From: Pseudomonadota bacterium
Lineage (GTDB): Bacteria; Pseudomonadota; Alphaproteobacteria; Acetobacterales; Acetobacteraceae
NCBI GenBank assembly: GCA_021785335.1
Contig: JAJYFW010000024.1
Coordinates: 1 to 10,755, forward strand
Length of the DNA: 10,755 bases
Direction: 5' to 3'
Both the position numbers and the translations under genes were made by a program. This document shows, one piece after another, positions 1 through 7,205 of this stretch (the first letter of the stretch is position 1; each line of letters opens with the position of its first letter). Under the pieces are notes generated by a model. That model made no database searches, had not been told where the DNA came from, and worked only from the letters and a program-made list of their open reading frames with translations.

Positions 1-62
1 ACCACGAACAGCACCGGCGCCGCCGCCAGCGCCAGGGCGCAGAGGACGCGGCCCGTTGTCAT
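1..62 (-). CDS. Partial exported protein, N-terminus only
   Basis: An ATG at 62-60 on the minus strand opens a frame that stays open to the left edge of the window. The visible start reads MTTGRVLCALALAAAPVLFV. One arginine is followed by a long alanine/leucine/valine stretch, which looks like a Sec signal peptide or a first membrane helix. A weak GGGGA-like ribosome site (complement of 76-80) lies about 13 bases upstream. The gene follows the lipoprotein gene on the same strand after a 43-base gap, so the two could share a transcript. Only about 20 residues are present, so no family can be named. The call rests on the hydrophobic N-terminus and the spacing; it could also be a chance open frame in GC-rich DNA. 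Confidence 0.5.
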   Translation of the reverse strand, partial: MTTGRVLCALALAAAPVLFV

Positions 63-105
63 CGCGGTGCCACGGTCCCCACGCCGGCGCCCGCCCGCGA
101 CACGT

Positions 106-1383
106 TCAGATCACGGGCCCGGTAACTGTGCTCGGTGCCGGCGAGGCGACCGTGTCGGGGCCACCTTGCACCACGTTGAACAACGCAAGCCCGCGCCGCA
201 CGCTGCCGTCGGACATCAGCTCGAAGACGCCGTCCGCGCCCGCGAACCCGCCACCGCGCTCGAGCGAGGCGCGCGAGAACCCGCCATCGCCCGCGAGTAC
301 CCGCGCGACGGAGGCGGCGTCGTAGGCGATGTCGGCGATCGTCGGCGGCGGCGGCCCGCCGGCGGCGGTGGCGCGGCGCACGAAGTCGGCGCGGTCCGCC
401 GGGTCCGGCGCCGCGTACCAGGCGCCGCCGACGCGCGCCCCGGCGCGCAGCCGCGGGTCCGCCCACAGCGCCGGGCCCATGACGCGGATGACGGTTGTAT
501 CGAGATCGTAATAGGGCAGCAACGAAGCGATCTCGACCAGCGTGTCGCCAGTATCGGCAAGCAGCAGCGCGTCGATTGGCGGCGGCGGAATCGGCCTGCG
601 CCGCAGCACCTGGACCTTCTGGTACCACCCCTTCGGCCGCTGGGAGCGCAGCGCGCGGATCTCCGCCTCGAGCGGACCCCGGCGGTTGGCGTAGTCGGAG
701 AGGTTGCGCACCTGCGCGTCGAGCCCGCTCATCGACGTCGCGTCGGTGAGGATGTTCGGCGGTTGCAGCCCGGCCGCCTGGCAGGCGGCGGCAAGCGCCT
801 GTCCCATCGCCTGGCCGAACGGGGAGTCCGGCAGCAGGGCGGCGAAGCGCTGCCGCCCCTCCGCCTTCGCCGCGGCCACGAGGCGGAACACCTGCTGCTG
901 CGGCGTGATGCCCAGCGTCCAGATGCCGGGCTTGGCCACCGCGGGGTCGTTGGTGAAGGCGAGCATCGCCACCCCCGCGGCCTGCGCGGGCCCGGAGGCG
1001 CCGGCGGTCTCGGTGGCGGTGAGCGGCCCCAGGATCAGCCCGGCGCCGGCCGAGATAGCCGCCTGCGCCGCCGCCGCGGCGCCCTGCGACGTGCCGAAGG
1101 TGTCGCGCACGTCGAGCAGGGGCGAGCCGGGGATGGCGAACGCCAGCTTCGTCGCCTGCTCGAGCACCGGGCCCAGCGCGGCGTTGGGGCCCGAGAGCGG
1201 CGCCAGCAGCGCGACGCCGCGCCCGCCCGGCGCGCGCGTGCGCGATACGGGACCAGCACCGGGCGTCAGCGACAGCGCGGCCCCGCCGCCGCCCTGCCCG
1301 CCCAGTCCGCCAAACCCGCTTTCGGTGGTGCAACCGGCGAGTGCTACGCTCGCCGCGAGGAGCATGCATGTCCGACGACGCAT
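106..1383 (-). CDS. Penicillin-binding protein activator-like lipoprotein (LpoA/LppC family)
   Basis: This 425-residue protein begins MRRRTCMLLAASVALAGC, a short basic n-region, a hydrophobic core and a perfect LAGC lipobox with the lipidation cysteine at residue 18. It should be exported and anchored to a membrane. A glycine-rich linker (residues about 23-45) follows. After it comes a periplasmic-binding fold of the LppC type: GVALLAPLSGPNAALG (about 56-71), the alternating strand pattern AGLILGPLTATET, and later GPALWAD and GGAWYAAPDP. In gammaproteobacteria LpoA stimulates the peptidoglycan synthase PBP1A; alphaproteobacterial members lack the large N-terminal TPR domain and their partner is less certain. 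The size fits the short alphaproteobacterial form. The start overlaps the rsmI start on the other strand by 16 bases. Met7 is an alternative start without the overlap, but it would lose the arginines and has no ribosome site. A branched-chain amino-acid-type binding protein is less likely given the lipobox and the rsmI neighbour. Confidence 0.85.
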   Translation of the reverse strand: MRRRTCMLLAASVALAGCTTESGFGGLGGQGGGGAALSLTPGAGPVSRTRAPGGRGVALLAPLSGPNAALGPVLEQATKLAFAIPGSPLLDVRDTFGTSQGAAAAAQAAISAGAGLILGPLTATETAGASGPAQAAGVAMLAFTNDPAVAKPGIWTLGITPQQQVFRLVAAAKAEGRQRFAALLPDSPFGQAMGQALAAACQAAGLQPPNILTDATSMSGLDAQVRNLSDYANRRGPLEAEIRALRSQRPKGWYQKVQVLRRRPIPPPPIDALLLADTGDTLVEIASLLPYYDLDTTVIRVMGPALWADPRLRAGARVGGAWYAAPDPADRADFVRRATAAGGPPPPTIADIAYDAASVARVLAGDGGFSRASLERGGGFAGADGVFELMSDGSVRRGLALFNVVQGGPDTVASPAPSTVTGPVI

Positions 1384-2261
1384 CGGGATCCACCCTTACT
1401 TCGGCCTCTTCGGCGGGACTTGTGCTGGTTTCCGTGCCTATCGGCAACCTCGGCGATATGACGCCGCGCGCGCGAGAGGCTCTGGCGGCCGCCGATCTCG
1501 TGCTTTGCGAGGATTCCCGCGTGACCAGGCGCCTGCTCGCGGCCCTCGGAATCGGCGCCCGCCTGCAGCCGCTGCATGACCACAACGAGGCGCGGGAGGT
1601 GGAGGGGCTGCTCGCGCGTCTTGCCGGCGGCGCGCGCCTCGCCCTGGTCTCGGACGCCGGCACGCCGCTGCTTTCCGACCCCGGCTACCGGCTGGTGCGC
1701 GCGGCGATCGCCGCCGGCCACCGCGTCACCGCCGTCCCCGGCGCCAACGCGGCGCTGATGGCGCTCACCCTCTCCGGCCTGCCGCCGCACCCCTTTCTTT
1801 TCCTCGGTTTCCTGCCACCCCGCGCCGCCGCCCGCCGCGCCGCGTTCGCCGACGTCCGGCGCTGGGAGGCCGCGGGCCTCAGCGCGACGTTGATCTGGCA
1901 CGAGGCGCCGCACCGCCTCGCCGAGGCGCTGGCGGACGCCGAGGCGGTGCTCGGCCCGCGCGAGGCGGCCGTGGCGCGGGAACTGACCAAGCATTTCGAG
2001 GAGGTGCGTCGCGGCTCGCTGGCCGAACTCGCCGCGCACTACGCGGGGCACGAGGCGCGCGGGGAGATCACGCTCGTCATCGCCGCCGCCGCCGCCGAGG
2101 CCCGGACGGAGGAGGATCTTGACGCGCTGCTGCGCCAGGCCCTCGCCGAGACCTCGCTCAAGGAGGCGGTAGCGCGCGTGGCCGCCGCGACCGGCCGTCC
2201 GCGCCGGGAGGTCTACGCGCTCGCGCTGCGGGCTTCCCAGGCGCGCTCAGGCGGGGAATGA
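1368..2261 (+). CDS. rsmI: 16S rRNA (cytidine(1402)-2'-O)-methyltransferase
   Basis: RsmI adds a 2'-O-methyl group to C1402 in the decoding centre of 16S rRNA, using S-adenosylmethionine. The 297-residue product has the full family pattern: PIGNLGDMTPRA (24-35), CEDSR (47-51), VSDAGTPLLSDPG (94-106), PGANAAL (124-130), GFLPP (147-151), WHEAPHR (177-183), RELTKHFEE (204-212) and GEITLVIA (232-239). A small C-terminal helical domain (about 248-290) carries the usual SLKEAV...GRPRREVY stretch. I chose ATG 1368 because GAGGAG at 1357-1362 sits five bases upstream; an in-frame ATG at 1341 would add nine residues that belong to no conserved part. The gene diverges from the lipoprotein gene and is followed after 22 bases by the amidohydrolase. 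The yraN gene that often follows rsmI is not here. Identification is firm; only the start is slightly open. Confidence 0.97.
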   Translation: MSDDASGSTLTSASSAGLVLVSVPIGNLGDMTPRAREALAAADLVLCEDSRVTRRLLAALGIGARLQPLHDHNEAREVEGLLARLAGGARLALVSDAGTPLLSDPGYRLVRAAIAAGHRVTAVPGANAALMALTLSGLPPHPFLFLGFLPPRAAARRAAFADVRRWEAAGLSATLIWHEAPHRLAEALADAEAVLGPREAAVARELTKHFEEVRRGSLAELAAHYAGHEARGEITLVIAAAAAEARTEEDLDALLRQALAETSLKEAVARVAAATGRPRREVYALALRASQARSGGE

Positions 2262-2283
2262 TGCGGAGCGAAAGGAGTCCCGC

Positions 2284-3708
2284 ATGCAGAACACCGACCC
2301 CGTCTGGGACATCGTCGAGGCCAAGCGCCCCGACTACACGAAGTTGTCCGACCAGGTTTGGGACGCCCCGGAGCTGAACTTCCTCGAGCAGCGCTCGCTC
2401 GCCGCCCATGTCGCGCAGCTCGAGCGCGAGGGCTTCCGTGTCCAGACCGGCATCGCCGGCATACCGACCGCGGTGGTCGGCGAGGCAGGGGAAGGTGGGC
2501 CGGTGATCGCCATCCTCGGCGAGTACGACGCGCTCCCCGGCCTGTCGCAGGAGGCGGGTGTCGCCGAACACCGGCCGCTCTCCCAGGGCGGCGCGGGTCA
2601 TGGCTGCGGCCACAACCTGCTCGGCGCGGGGGCGATGCTCGCCGCGGCGGCGGTGAAGGACTGGATGGCGAAGAACGGTGTCGCGGGCCGCGTGCGCTAT
2701 TACGGCTGCCCCGCCGAGGAAGGGGGGGCGGCGAAAACCTTCATGGTGCGCGACGGCGTGTTCGACGACGTGGACATCGCCATCTCCTGGCACCCGGCGC
2801 CGCTAGCGGGCGTCAATCCCGCGATCTCGCTGGCGGTGATGCAGGTCGATTTCACCTTCGAGGGCCGTGCCAGCCACGCCGCGGCCTCGCCCCATCTCGG
2901 CCGCTCGGCACTCGACGCGGCGGAGCTGATGAGCGTGGGCGTGAACTACATGCGCGAGCACATGCCGTCGGATGCGCGCATCCATTCCGCCTATCTCGAC
3001 GCCGGCGGCATCGCGCCCAACGTGGTGCAGGCAAAGACCGTGGTGCGCTACCTGGTGCGCGCGGCGGAGTTGCCGGAGCTGTTCTCGCTCACCGACCGCG
3101 TGGTGAAGATCGCCGAGGGCGCGGCGCTGATGACCGAGACGAAGATGAGCCACAACGTGGTCAGCGCGATGTCCAACCTCCTTGGCAACAAGCCGCTGGA
3201 GGAGACGATGTACGCCGCCTTCCAGCGCCTCGGCCCGCCGCCCTTCACCAGGGAGGACGAGGTCTTCGCGAGCCAGATCCGCGCGACCGTACGCGAGGAC
3301 GACATCGTCTCCGCCTTCCGCCGTTTCGGTGTCAAACCGGACAAGGACATGCCGCTGTGCCGGCTCATCGTGCCGCTCGACGCCGTGGGCGAGAAGATGG
3401 TGGGCTCGACCGATGTCGGCGACGTCTCCTGGGCGGTGCCGACGGTGCAGGCACGCGGCGCCACCTACGCGATCGGCACCGCCGGCCATTCCTGGCAGCT
3501 CACCGCGCAGGGCAAGACGCCGGCGGCGCACACCGGCATGGTGCACACCGCGAAGGTGATGGCCTCGACTGCCGTCGAGGTACTGAAGGACCCCGCGCTC
3601 CTCGCGAAGGCCAAGGCGGAGCACCGGGCGCGGCTCGAGGCGACCCCGTACCGCTGCCCGCTGCCCGAGGGAATCGAGCCGCCGTTTTCGATGTCCAAGG
3701 GGGGATGA
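2284..3708 (+). CDS. M20 family amidohydrolase, AbgB-like
   Basis: The 474-residue product is a metal-dependent amidohydrolase of peptidase family M20 (aminoacylase/carboxypeptidase type), close in length and layout to E. coli AbgB, one subunit of p-aminobenzoyl-glutamate hydrolase. Metal-site motifs are visible: GHGCGHN with Cys108 and His110, PAEEGG with Glu145/146, SWHP with His170, and C-terminal histidines (TAGHSW, His402; AAHTGMVH, His416 and His421). The lid/dimerisation domain contains GRASHAAASPH near residues 194-204. There is no signal peptide, so it should act in the cytoplasm on an N-acyl or aryl amide of an amino acid; the true substrate cannot be read from sequence. AAAGGAG at 2271-2277 lies six bases before the ATG. 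No abgA-like partner or AbgT carrier is nearby. Its stop codon overlaps the ABC ATPase start (ATGA), which suggests translational coupling with the transporter. The family call is firm, the AbgB substrate is not. Confidence 0.9.
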   Translation: MQNTDPVWDIVEAKRPDYTKLSDQVWDAPELNFLEQRSLAAHVAQLEREGFRVQTGIAGIPTAVVGEAGEGGPVIAILGEYDALPGLSQEAGVAEHRPLSQGGAGHGCGHNLLGAGAMLAAAAVKDWMAKNGVAGRVRYYGCPAEEGGAAKTFMVRDGVFDDVDIAISWHPAPLAGVNPAISLAVMQVDFTFEGRASHAAASPHLGRSALDAAELMSVGVNYMREHMPSDARIHSAYLDAGGIAPNVVQAKTVVRYLVRAAELPELFSLTDRVVKIAEGAALMTETKMSHNVVSAMSNLLGNKPLEETMYAAFQRLGPPPFTREDEVFASQIRATVREDDIVSAFRRFGVKPDKDMPLCRLIVPLDAVGEKMVGSTDVGDVSWAVPTVQARGATYAIGTAGHSWQLTAQGKTPAAHTGMVHTAKVMASTAVEVLKDPALLAKAKAEHRARLEATPYRCPLPEGIEPPFSMSKGG

Positions 3709-4457
3709 GCGCCCCCGCCCTAGCCCTGCGCGGCGTCTCCAAACGCTTCGACCGGCCGGCCGTCAGCGGGCTCGACCTCACCGTCGAGCCCGGCGAGATC
3801 TTCGGCCTCCTCGGCCCGAACGGCGCGGGCAAGACGACGACGTTGCGCATGGTCGCCGGCCTGCTGCGACAGGACGCCGGGACGATCGAGGTGTTCGGTA
3901 CCGATGTCGTTGCCGATCCCGTTGCCGCCAAGCGCATGCTCGCCTGGCTGCCCGACGAGCCGTTGCTCTACGACCGGCTGACGCCGCTGGAGTTCCTGGA
4001 GTTCGTTGCCGGGCTCTGGGCAATTCCGCCGCGCGAGGCTGAGCGGCGGGCGGAGGCACTGCTGCGCCGGCTCGGTCTCTGGGCGCATCGCGACGAACGT
4101 TGCGAGGGGTTCTCCCGCGGCATGCGGCAGAAGACCGTGGTCGCGGCGGCTCTGCTGCACGAGCCGCGCCTGCTGATCCTTGACGAGCCGCTCACGGGGC
4201 TCGACGCCGCCGCCTCGCGCGACGTGAAGGACATGCTGGCCGAGCGCGTGGCGGAGGGCGCAGCCGTCGTCGTCACCACGCATATCCTTGAGGTCGCGGA
4301 ACGCATCGCCGATCGCATCGGCATCATCGCCGCGGGCCGCCTGCTTGAGCTCGGAACCTTCGCGGAGCTGCGCGCGCGCCACGGCGGCGCCACGCTGGAG
4401 GAGATTTTCCTCGGCCTCACCGCGCCAACACCGTCCGCCGCCGGGGCTGGAGCGTGA
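3705..4457 (+). CDS. ABC transporter ATP-binding protein (ABC-2 exporter type)
   Basis: The 250-residue protein is a single ATPase domain that should power the permease encoded immediately downstream. Walker A is GPNGAGKT (37-44), the signature is FSRGMRQ (136-142) in place of LSGGQ, Walker B is LLILDE (156-161), the D-loop is GLDA (165-168), and the switch histidine is His193 in TTHILE. The FSxGMxQ signature is typical of ATPases paired with ABC-2 exporters (the CcmA/NatA-like group). The Q-loop region reads WLPDEPLLYDRLT, with no obvious glutamine where one is usual. The ATG overlaps the amidohydrolase stop (ATGA at 3705-3708), with AAGGGGGG just upstream. The stop overlaps the permease GTG start (GTGA at 4454-4457). 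The direction of transport is inferred as export; the cargo is unknown. Confidence 0.93.
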   Translation: MSAPALALRGVSKRFDRPAVSGLDLTVEPGEIFGLLGPNGAGKTTTLRMVAGLLRQDAGTIEVFGTDVVADPVAAKRMLAWLPDEPLLYDRLTPLEFLEFVAGLWAIPPREAERRAEALLRRLGLWAHRDERCEGFSRGMRQKTVVAAALLHEPRLLILDEPLTGLDAAASRDVKDMLAERVAEGAAVVVTTHILEVAERIADRIGIIAAGRLLELGTFAELRARHGGATLEEIFLGLTAPTPSAAGAGA

Positions 4458-5929
4458 CGCAGGCGGCGCCCGGCGCCTCGCTCGGGTTCCTGCTGCGCCA
4501 CGAGCTGCGGCTGGCCTGGCGGCGCGGCGGGCTGGCACGGCTCGGCGTCTCCTTCCCGCTCGCGGTCATCCTCCTCCTTGTCTTCCTGCATCTCGTGGCG
4601 TTCGGTCTCGCCGAAGCGGTGCGCCTGATGCACTGGACCCGCGCCGACTACATCGCCGCGACCACCGTGGGGCTCATCTACGCATTCGGGCTGATGCTGA
4701 TGCAGGCACTGCGGCAATCGCTCGATGTGCTCTACGAGGGGCGAGATCTCGCCTGGCTGGCCTCGGCACCGTTGCCGTTACGTACCATCCTGCGCGCGCG
4801 CATGGCCTCGATCGCGCTCAATGCCGGCTGGCTGTGGCTGGTGCTCGCGGGCACGATGGCGGACGCGCTGGCGGTGCTGGTGACACCGGCGGCGCTGGGG
4901 ATCTATCCGGTGATCGCGGCCCTGGCCCTCTTCGCCGCCGCGTTCTCGATCTCGTTCATCGTGCTGCTGCGTGACCTCGTCGGCCTGCGCACCATGCGCA
5001 CGATCGTGATGGTGTTCTCGATGCTGGCCGGCGGCTCGGTCTTCGTCGGCAGCCAGGTGCGCTCCGTGCTTTCCGCCCCGCAGCGCGCGGCATTGTGGCG
5101 GGCGCTGCATCCGCATGGGGCGGGAATACTCGACCTGCCGTGGTGGCCCGCTCGCGCGGCGATGGGCTCGGCCGTCCCGCTGCTTGCCTTCGTCGCCGCT
5201 TCCGTCATCGTCGCGGGGCTTGCCGGCGCGTGGGTGGAGCGGCGCTTCGCGCGCGGCGGGTTCGACAACATCGCGCGCCGCGTGGTGCGCCGGGCCACAT
5301 CCGCGCCATCGTTTCGCACCGGGTCCTGGCGCGTGCTGCTGACCAAGGAATGGCGCCTCGTCTGGCGCACGCCGGGACTGATCGGCCGCGCCGTCTACCA
5401 GGGCGTCTATCTGCTACCGGTGACCATTGCCGCCTGGCGCAGCGGCTCCGCCATCATCGCGCCGGTGATGGCGGCAACGCCGGTCTTCATCGGCTCGGAA
5501 CTGGCTCGGCTGTTCATGGTGACGGCGATGGCCGGCGACCAGGCGACGGCGCTCGCCGCGAGTGCCCCGGTGGCGTGGCGACGCGTGCGCGCGGCAAAGT
5601 TCCTCGCAACCGCCGGCGGTGCGGCGACGCTGGCGCTGCCGATGGCGATCGCGATCGGGGCGTGGTGGCCGGCGACGCTGCTGCCGATGCTCGCCGGCAT
5701 GCTGGTCGCCTTTGCCGGCGCGCTGCTGATCGGCGAGGCGAGCGTGATCCCGGACCGCGTGATCGATCTCGGCAACCGCCCGGGCGAGATGTTCCGCGGC
5801 GCCGTGCTGGGGCCGGTGGCCGGGATCGCCTGGGCGCTCACCACCTGGTTCACGGTGCAGGGAAAGCCGCTCGGCTTCGTCACCGCCGGCGCGGCCGTGC
5901 TCGTGAGCGTGATCGCGATCCTGCGTTAG
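4454..5929 (+). CDS. ABC-2-type permease with two repeated halves
   Basis: This 491-residue integral membrane protein has about eleven or twelve hydrophobic segments (roughly residues 32-54, 68-86, 118-145, 150-172, 183-200, 238-262, 310-327, 335-358, 388-405, 408-428, 450-468 and 474-490). The polar start of each half repeats: LLRHELRLAWRR (13-24) resembles LLTKEWRLVWRT (295-306), with seven of twelve positions identical. That fits two six-helix units joined in one chain, each opening with the amphipathic helix common in ABC-2 exporters. A basic, cytoplasmic-looking linker (about 262-294, VERRFARGGF... RRVVRR) joins the halves. It starts at GTG 4454, overlapping the ATPase stop, so the pair is translationally coupled and should form one complex. 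I do not recognise a named family and see no substrate clue beyond the amidohydrolase two genes upstream. Confidence 0.82.
   Translation: MTQAAPGASLGFLLRHELRLAWRRGGLARLGVSFPLAVILLLVFLHLVAFGLAEAVRLMHWTRADYIAATTVGLIYAFGLMLMQALRQSLDVLYEGRDLAWLASAPLPLRTILRARMASIALNAGWLWLVLAGTMADALAVLVTPAALGIYPVIAALALFAAAFSISFIVLLRDLVGLRTMRTIVMVFSMLAGGSVFVGSQVRSVLSAPQRAALWRALHPHGAGILDLPWWPARAAMGSAVPLLAFVAASVIVAGLAGAWVERRFARGGFDNIARRVVRRATSAPSFRTGSWRVLLTKEWRLVWRTPGLIGRAVYQGVYLLPVTIAAWRSGSAIIAPVMAATPVFIGSELARLFMVTAMAGDQATALAASAPVAWRRVRAAKFLATAGGAATLALPMAIAIGAWWPATLLPMLAGMLVAFAGALLIGEASVIPDRVIDLGNRPGEMFRGAVLGPVAGIAWALTTWFTVQGKPLGFVTAGAAVLVSVIAILR
4490..5371 (+). repeat. Internal protein-level repeat marking two permease halves
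   Basis: The codons at 4490-4525 and 5336-5371 encode LLRHELRLAWRR and LLTKEWRLVWRT. They lie 282 residues apart in the permease and each comes just before a hydrophobic segment. The match is seen in protein, not as a DNA repeat. It suggests an old duplication and fusion of a half-size ABC-2 permease, but a short shared motif could also reflect convergent needs of the entry helix. Confidence 0.5.
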
Positions 5930-5950
5930 CCCGACCGGCCAGGATTCTAC

Positions 5951-5981
5951 GGTTCGCTCTTAGCTGAAGGAGCCTCGAACC
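5951..5981. terminator. Weak hairpin between convergent genes, possible terminator
   Basis: The 57-base gap between the permease and hemW stop codons holds an imperfect inverted repeat. GGTTCG (5951-5956) pairs with CGAACC (5976-5981), and inside it CTCTT (5957-5961) can pair with AAGGAG (5967-5972) with a bulged G, around the loop AGCTG. There is no T-tract on either strand. Its place between converging genes fits a two-way terminator, but the stem is broken and the call is tentative. Confidence 0.35.
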
Positions 5982-5986
5982 CGCCC

Positions 5987-7132
5987 TTACCGCACGATAG
6001 CCCGCAGCAGCGCGTCGAGCCGTCGGCGTCCGCTTTCCGTCGCCCGCAAGGTCGTATCCAATTCGATATAACCCTCGTCGATCGCGGCATGCAGCATGGT
6101 GTCGTCGAGCGCCTCGGCGAGCGTCATGCCGGTGCGCGCGGCGAAGCGCATCGGGTCGATCCCCTCGGCCAGGCGCAGCCCCATCAGCAGCGCCTCGCGG
6201 GCCCGCTCCCCGGGCGCTACCGCGTCCTCGTCCGTCGTGCCGTGGCCTTGGCGCTCCACCAGTTCGGCCCAGGGCTCCGGCGCACGGTGCCGCCGTGTCG
6301 CCAGCAGCGCGCCGCCGACGGAAACGCGCCCATGCGCGCCGGGGCCGATCCCCGCGTAATCCTCGTAACGCCAGTAGGCGAGGTTGTGCCGGCTCTCGGC
6401 GCCCGGCCTCGCGTGGTTGGAGACTTCGTAGGCTGCCATGGAGCGCCACGCGGTCTCCTCAGTCGTTGCGTCGTAGATCGCGGCGGCAGTGTCCTCGTCG
6501 AGCTCCGAGAGTTCGCCGCGCCGGCGCATCGCCTCGAATGCGGTGCCGGGTTCGATGGTGAGCTGGTAGAGTGAGAGGTGGTCGTCCGCGAGCGCCAGCG
6601 CCGCGCGCAGTTCCGCCCGCCATGCGGCGACGGTCTGTCCCGGCCGCGCGGTGATGAGGTCGAAGGAAAGGCGCGGGAAGACCTCGCGCGCGAGTGCCAG
6701 CGCAGCCCGCGCCTCGCCCGCGTCGTGGCGGCGGCCGAGGAAGCGCAGCACCGTGTCGTCGAGACTCTGCACCCCGAGCGAAACGCGGTTGACCCCCGCC
6801 TCGCGGAACGCGCGCAGCCGCCCGGCCTCCACGCTGGTCGGGTTTGCCTCCAGCGTGATCTCGCAATCCGCCGCCGTGTCGAAGTGCTGGCGTGCGTCCG
6901 CGGTCAGCGCCGCCACCGTCTCCGGCGCCATCAGGCTCGGCGTGCCGCCGCCGAAGAAAATCGAGCCCAGCCGTCGCCTGCCCAGCCGTGCCGCCTCCCA
7001 CGCCAGCTCCGCGCGCAGGGCAGCGGCGAAGCGCGCCTGGTCGATGCGCTCGCGCACATGCGAGTTGAAGTCGCAATAGGGGCACTTGGCGAGGCAGAAC
7101 GGCCAGTGGATATAGAGGGCGAGGGGTTCCAC
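5987..7132 (-). CDS. hemW: Radical SAM haem chaperone HemW (coproporphyrinogen III oxidase-like)
   Basis: HemW is a cytoplasmic radical SAM protein that binds haem and is thought to deliver it to haem proteins; many are still annotated as oxygen-independent coproporphyrinogen oxidases. Near the N-terminus the 381-residue product has IHWPFCLAKCPYCDFNS with cysteines at 13, 17 and 20 for the 4Fe-4S cluster. Phe22 stands where true HemN has a fourth cysteine, which favours HemW. Further motifs are FFGGGTPSLM, EANPTSVE, NRVSLGVQS and GIGPGAHGR. The start is taken as GTG 7132-7130, directly before EPLALYIHWPF as in relatives; the open frame extends further upstream, but that part would run into the divergent LysE gene. 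The ribosome site is poor (GCGGGG-like). One oddity is that the usual DLIYxLPGQT segment reads DLITARPGQT. The gene faces the ABC operon tail-to-tail. Confidence 0.93.
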   Translation of the reverse strand: MEPLALYIHWPFCLAKCPYCDFNSHVRERIDQARFAAALRAELAWEAARLGRRRLGSIFFGGGTPSLMAPETVAALTADARQHFDTAADCEITLEANPTSVEAGRLRAFREAGVNRVSLGVQSLDDTVLRFLGRRHDAGEARAALALAREVFPRLSFDLITARPGQTVAAWRAELRAALALADDHLSLYQLTIEPGTAFEAMRRRGELSELDEDTAAAIYDATTEETAWRSMAAYEVSNHARPGAESRHNLAYWRYEDYAGIGPGAHGRVSVGGALLATRRHRAPEPWAELVERQGHGTTDEDAVAPGERAREALLMGLRLAEGIDPMRFAARTGMTLAEALDDTMLHAAIDEGYIELDTTLRATESGRRRLDALLRAIVR

Positions 7133-7205
7133 GCCCCGCAACGTAGTGAGTGTCCGCCGCGAAAGTGAGGGGGCGCGAAAAAAACGACTGTTGGGGGAAT
7201 TGGCG
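7133..7205. promoter_or_regulatory. Divergent intergenic region between hemW and the LysE-type gene
   Basis: These 73 bases must hold the promoters for the two divergent genes unless promoters lie inside coding sequence. The only clear compositional feature is a run of seven A (7178-7184), unusual in this GC-rich DNA. GGGGGAA at 7193-7199 can serve as ribosome site for the LysE-type gene. I could not recognise a convincing -35/-10 pair or an operator palindrome. Confidence 0.35.

Noticed and set aside
1341..1367. Earlier rsmI start at ATG 1341
   Set aside because: It adds nine residues outside the conserved domain and deepens the overlap with the divergent gene, whereas ATG 1368 has a well-placed GAGGAG.
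704..1579. Plus-strand open frame antisense to the lipoprotein gene
   Set aside because: No recognisable motif, Ala/Ser/Pro-rich composition, and it runs into rsmI out of frame. Long antisense frames are expected at this GC content.
59..1663. Very long open frame on the minus strand covering the lipoprotein gene and part of rsmI
   Set aside because: It is a frame-shifted shadow: the translation is arginine/alanine-rich and low-complexity, while the lipoprotein and rsmI frames show clear family motifs.
2803..3624. Minus-strand open frame opposite the amidohydrolase
   Set aside because: His/Arg-rich translation without domain pattern; it is the complement of strongly conserved M20 codons.
3720..4538. 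Minus-strand open frame opposite the ABC ATPase
   Set aside because: It mirrors the ATPase codons and has no family motifs of its own.
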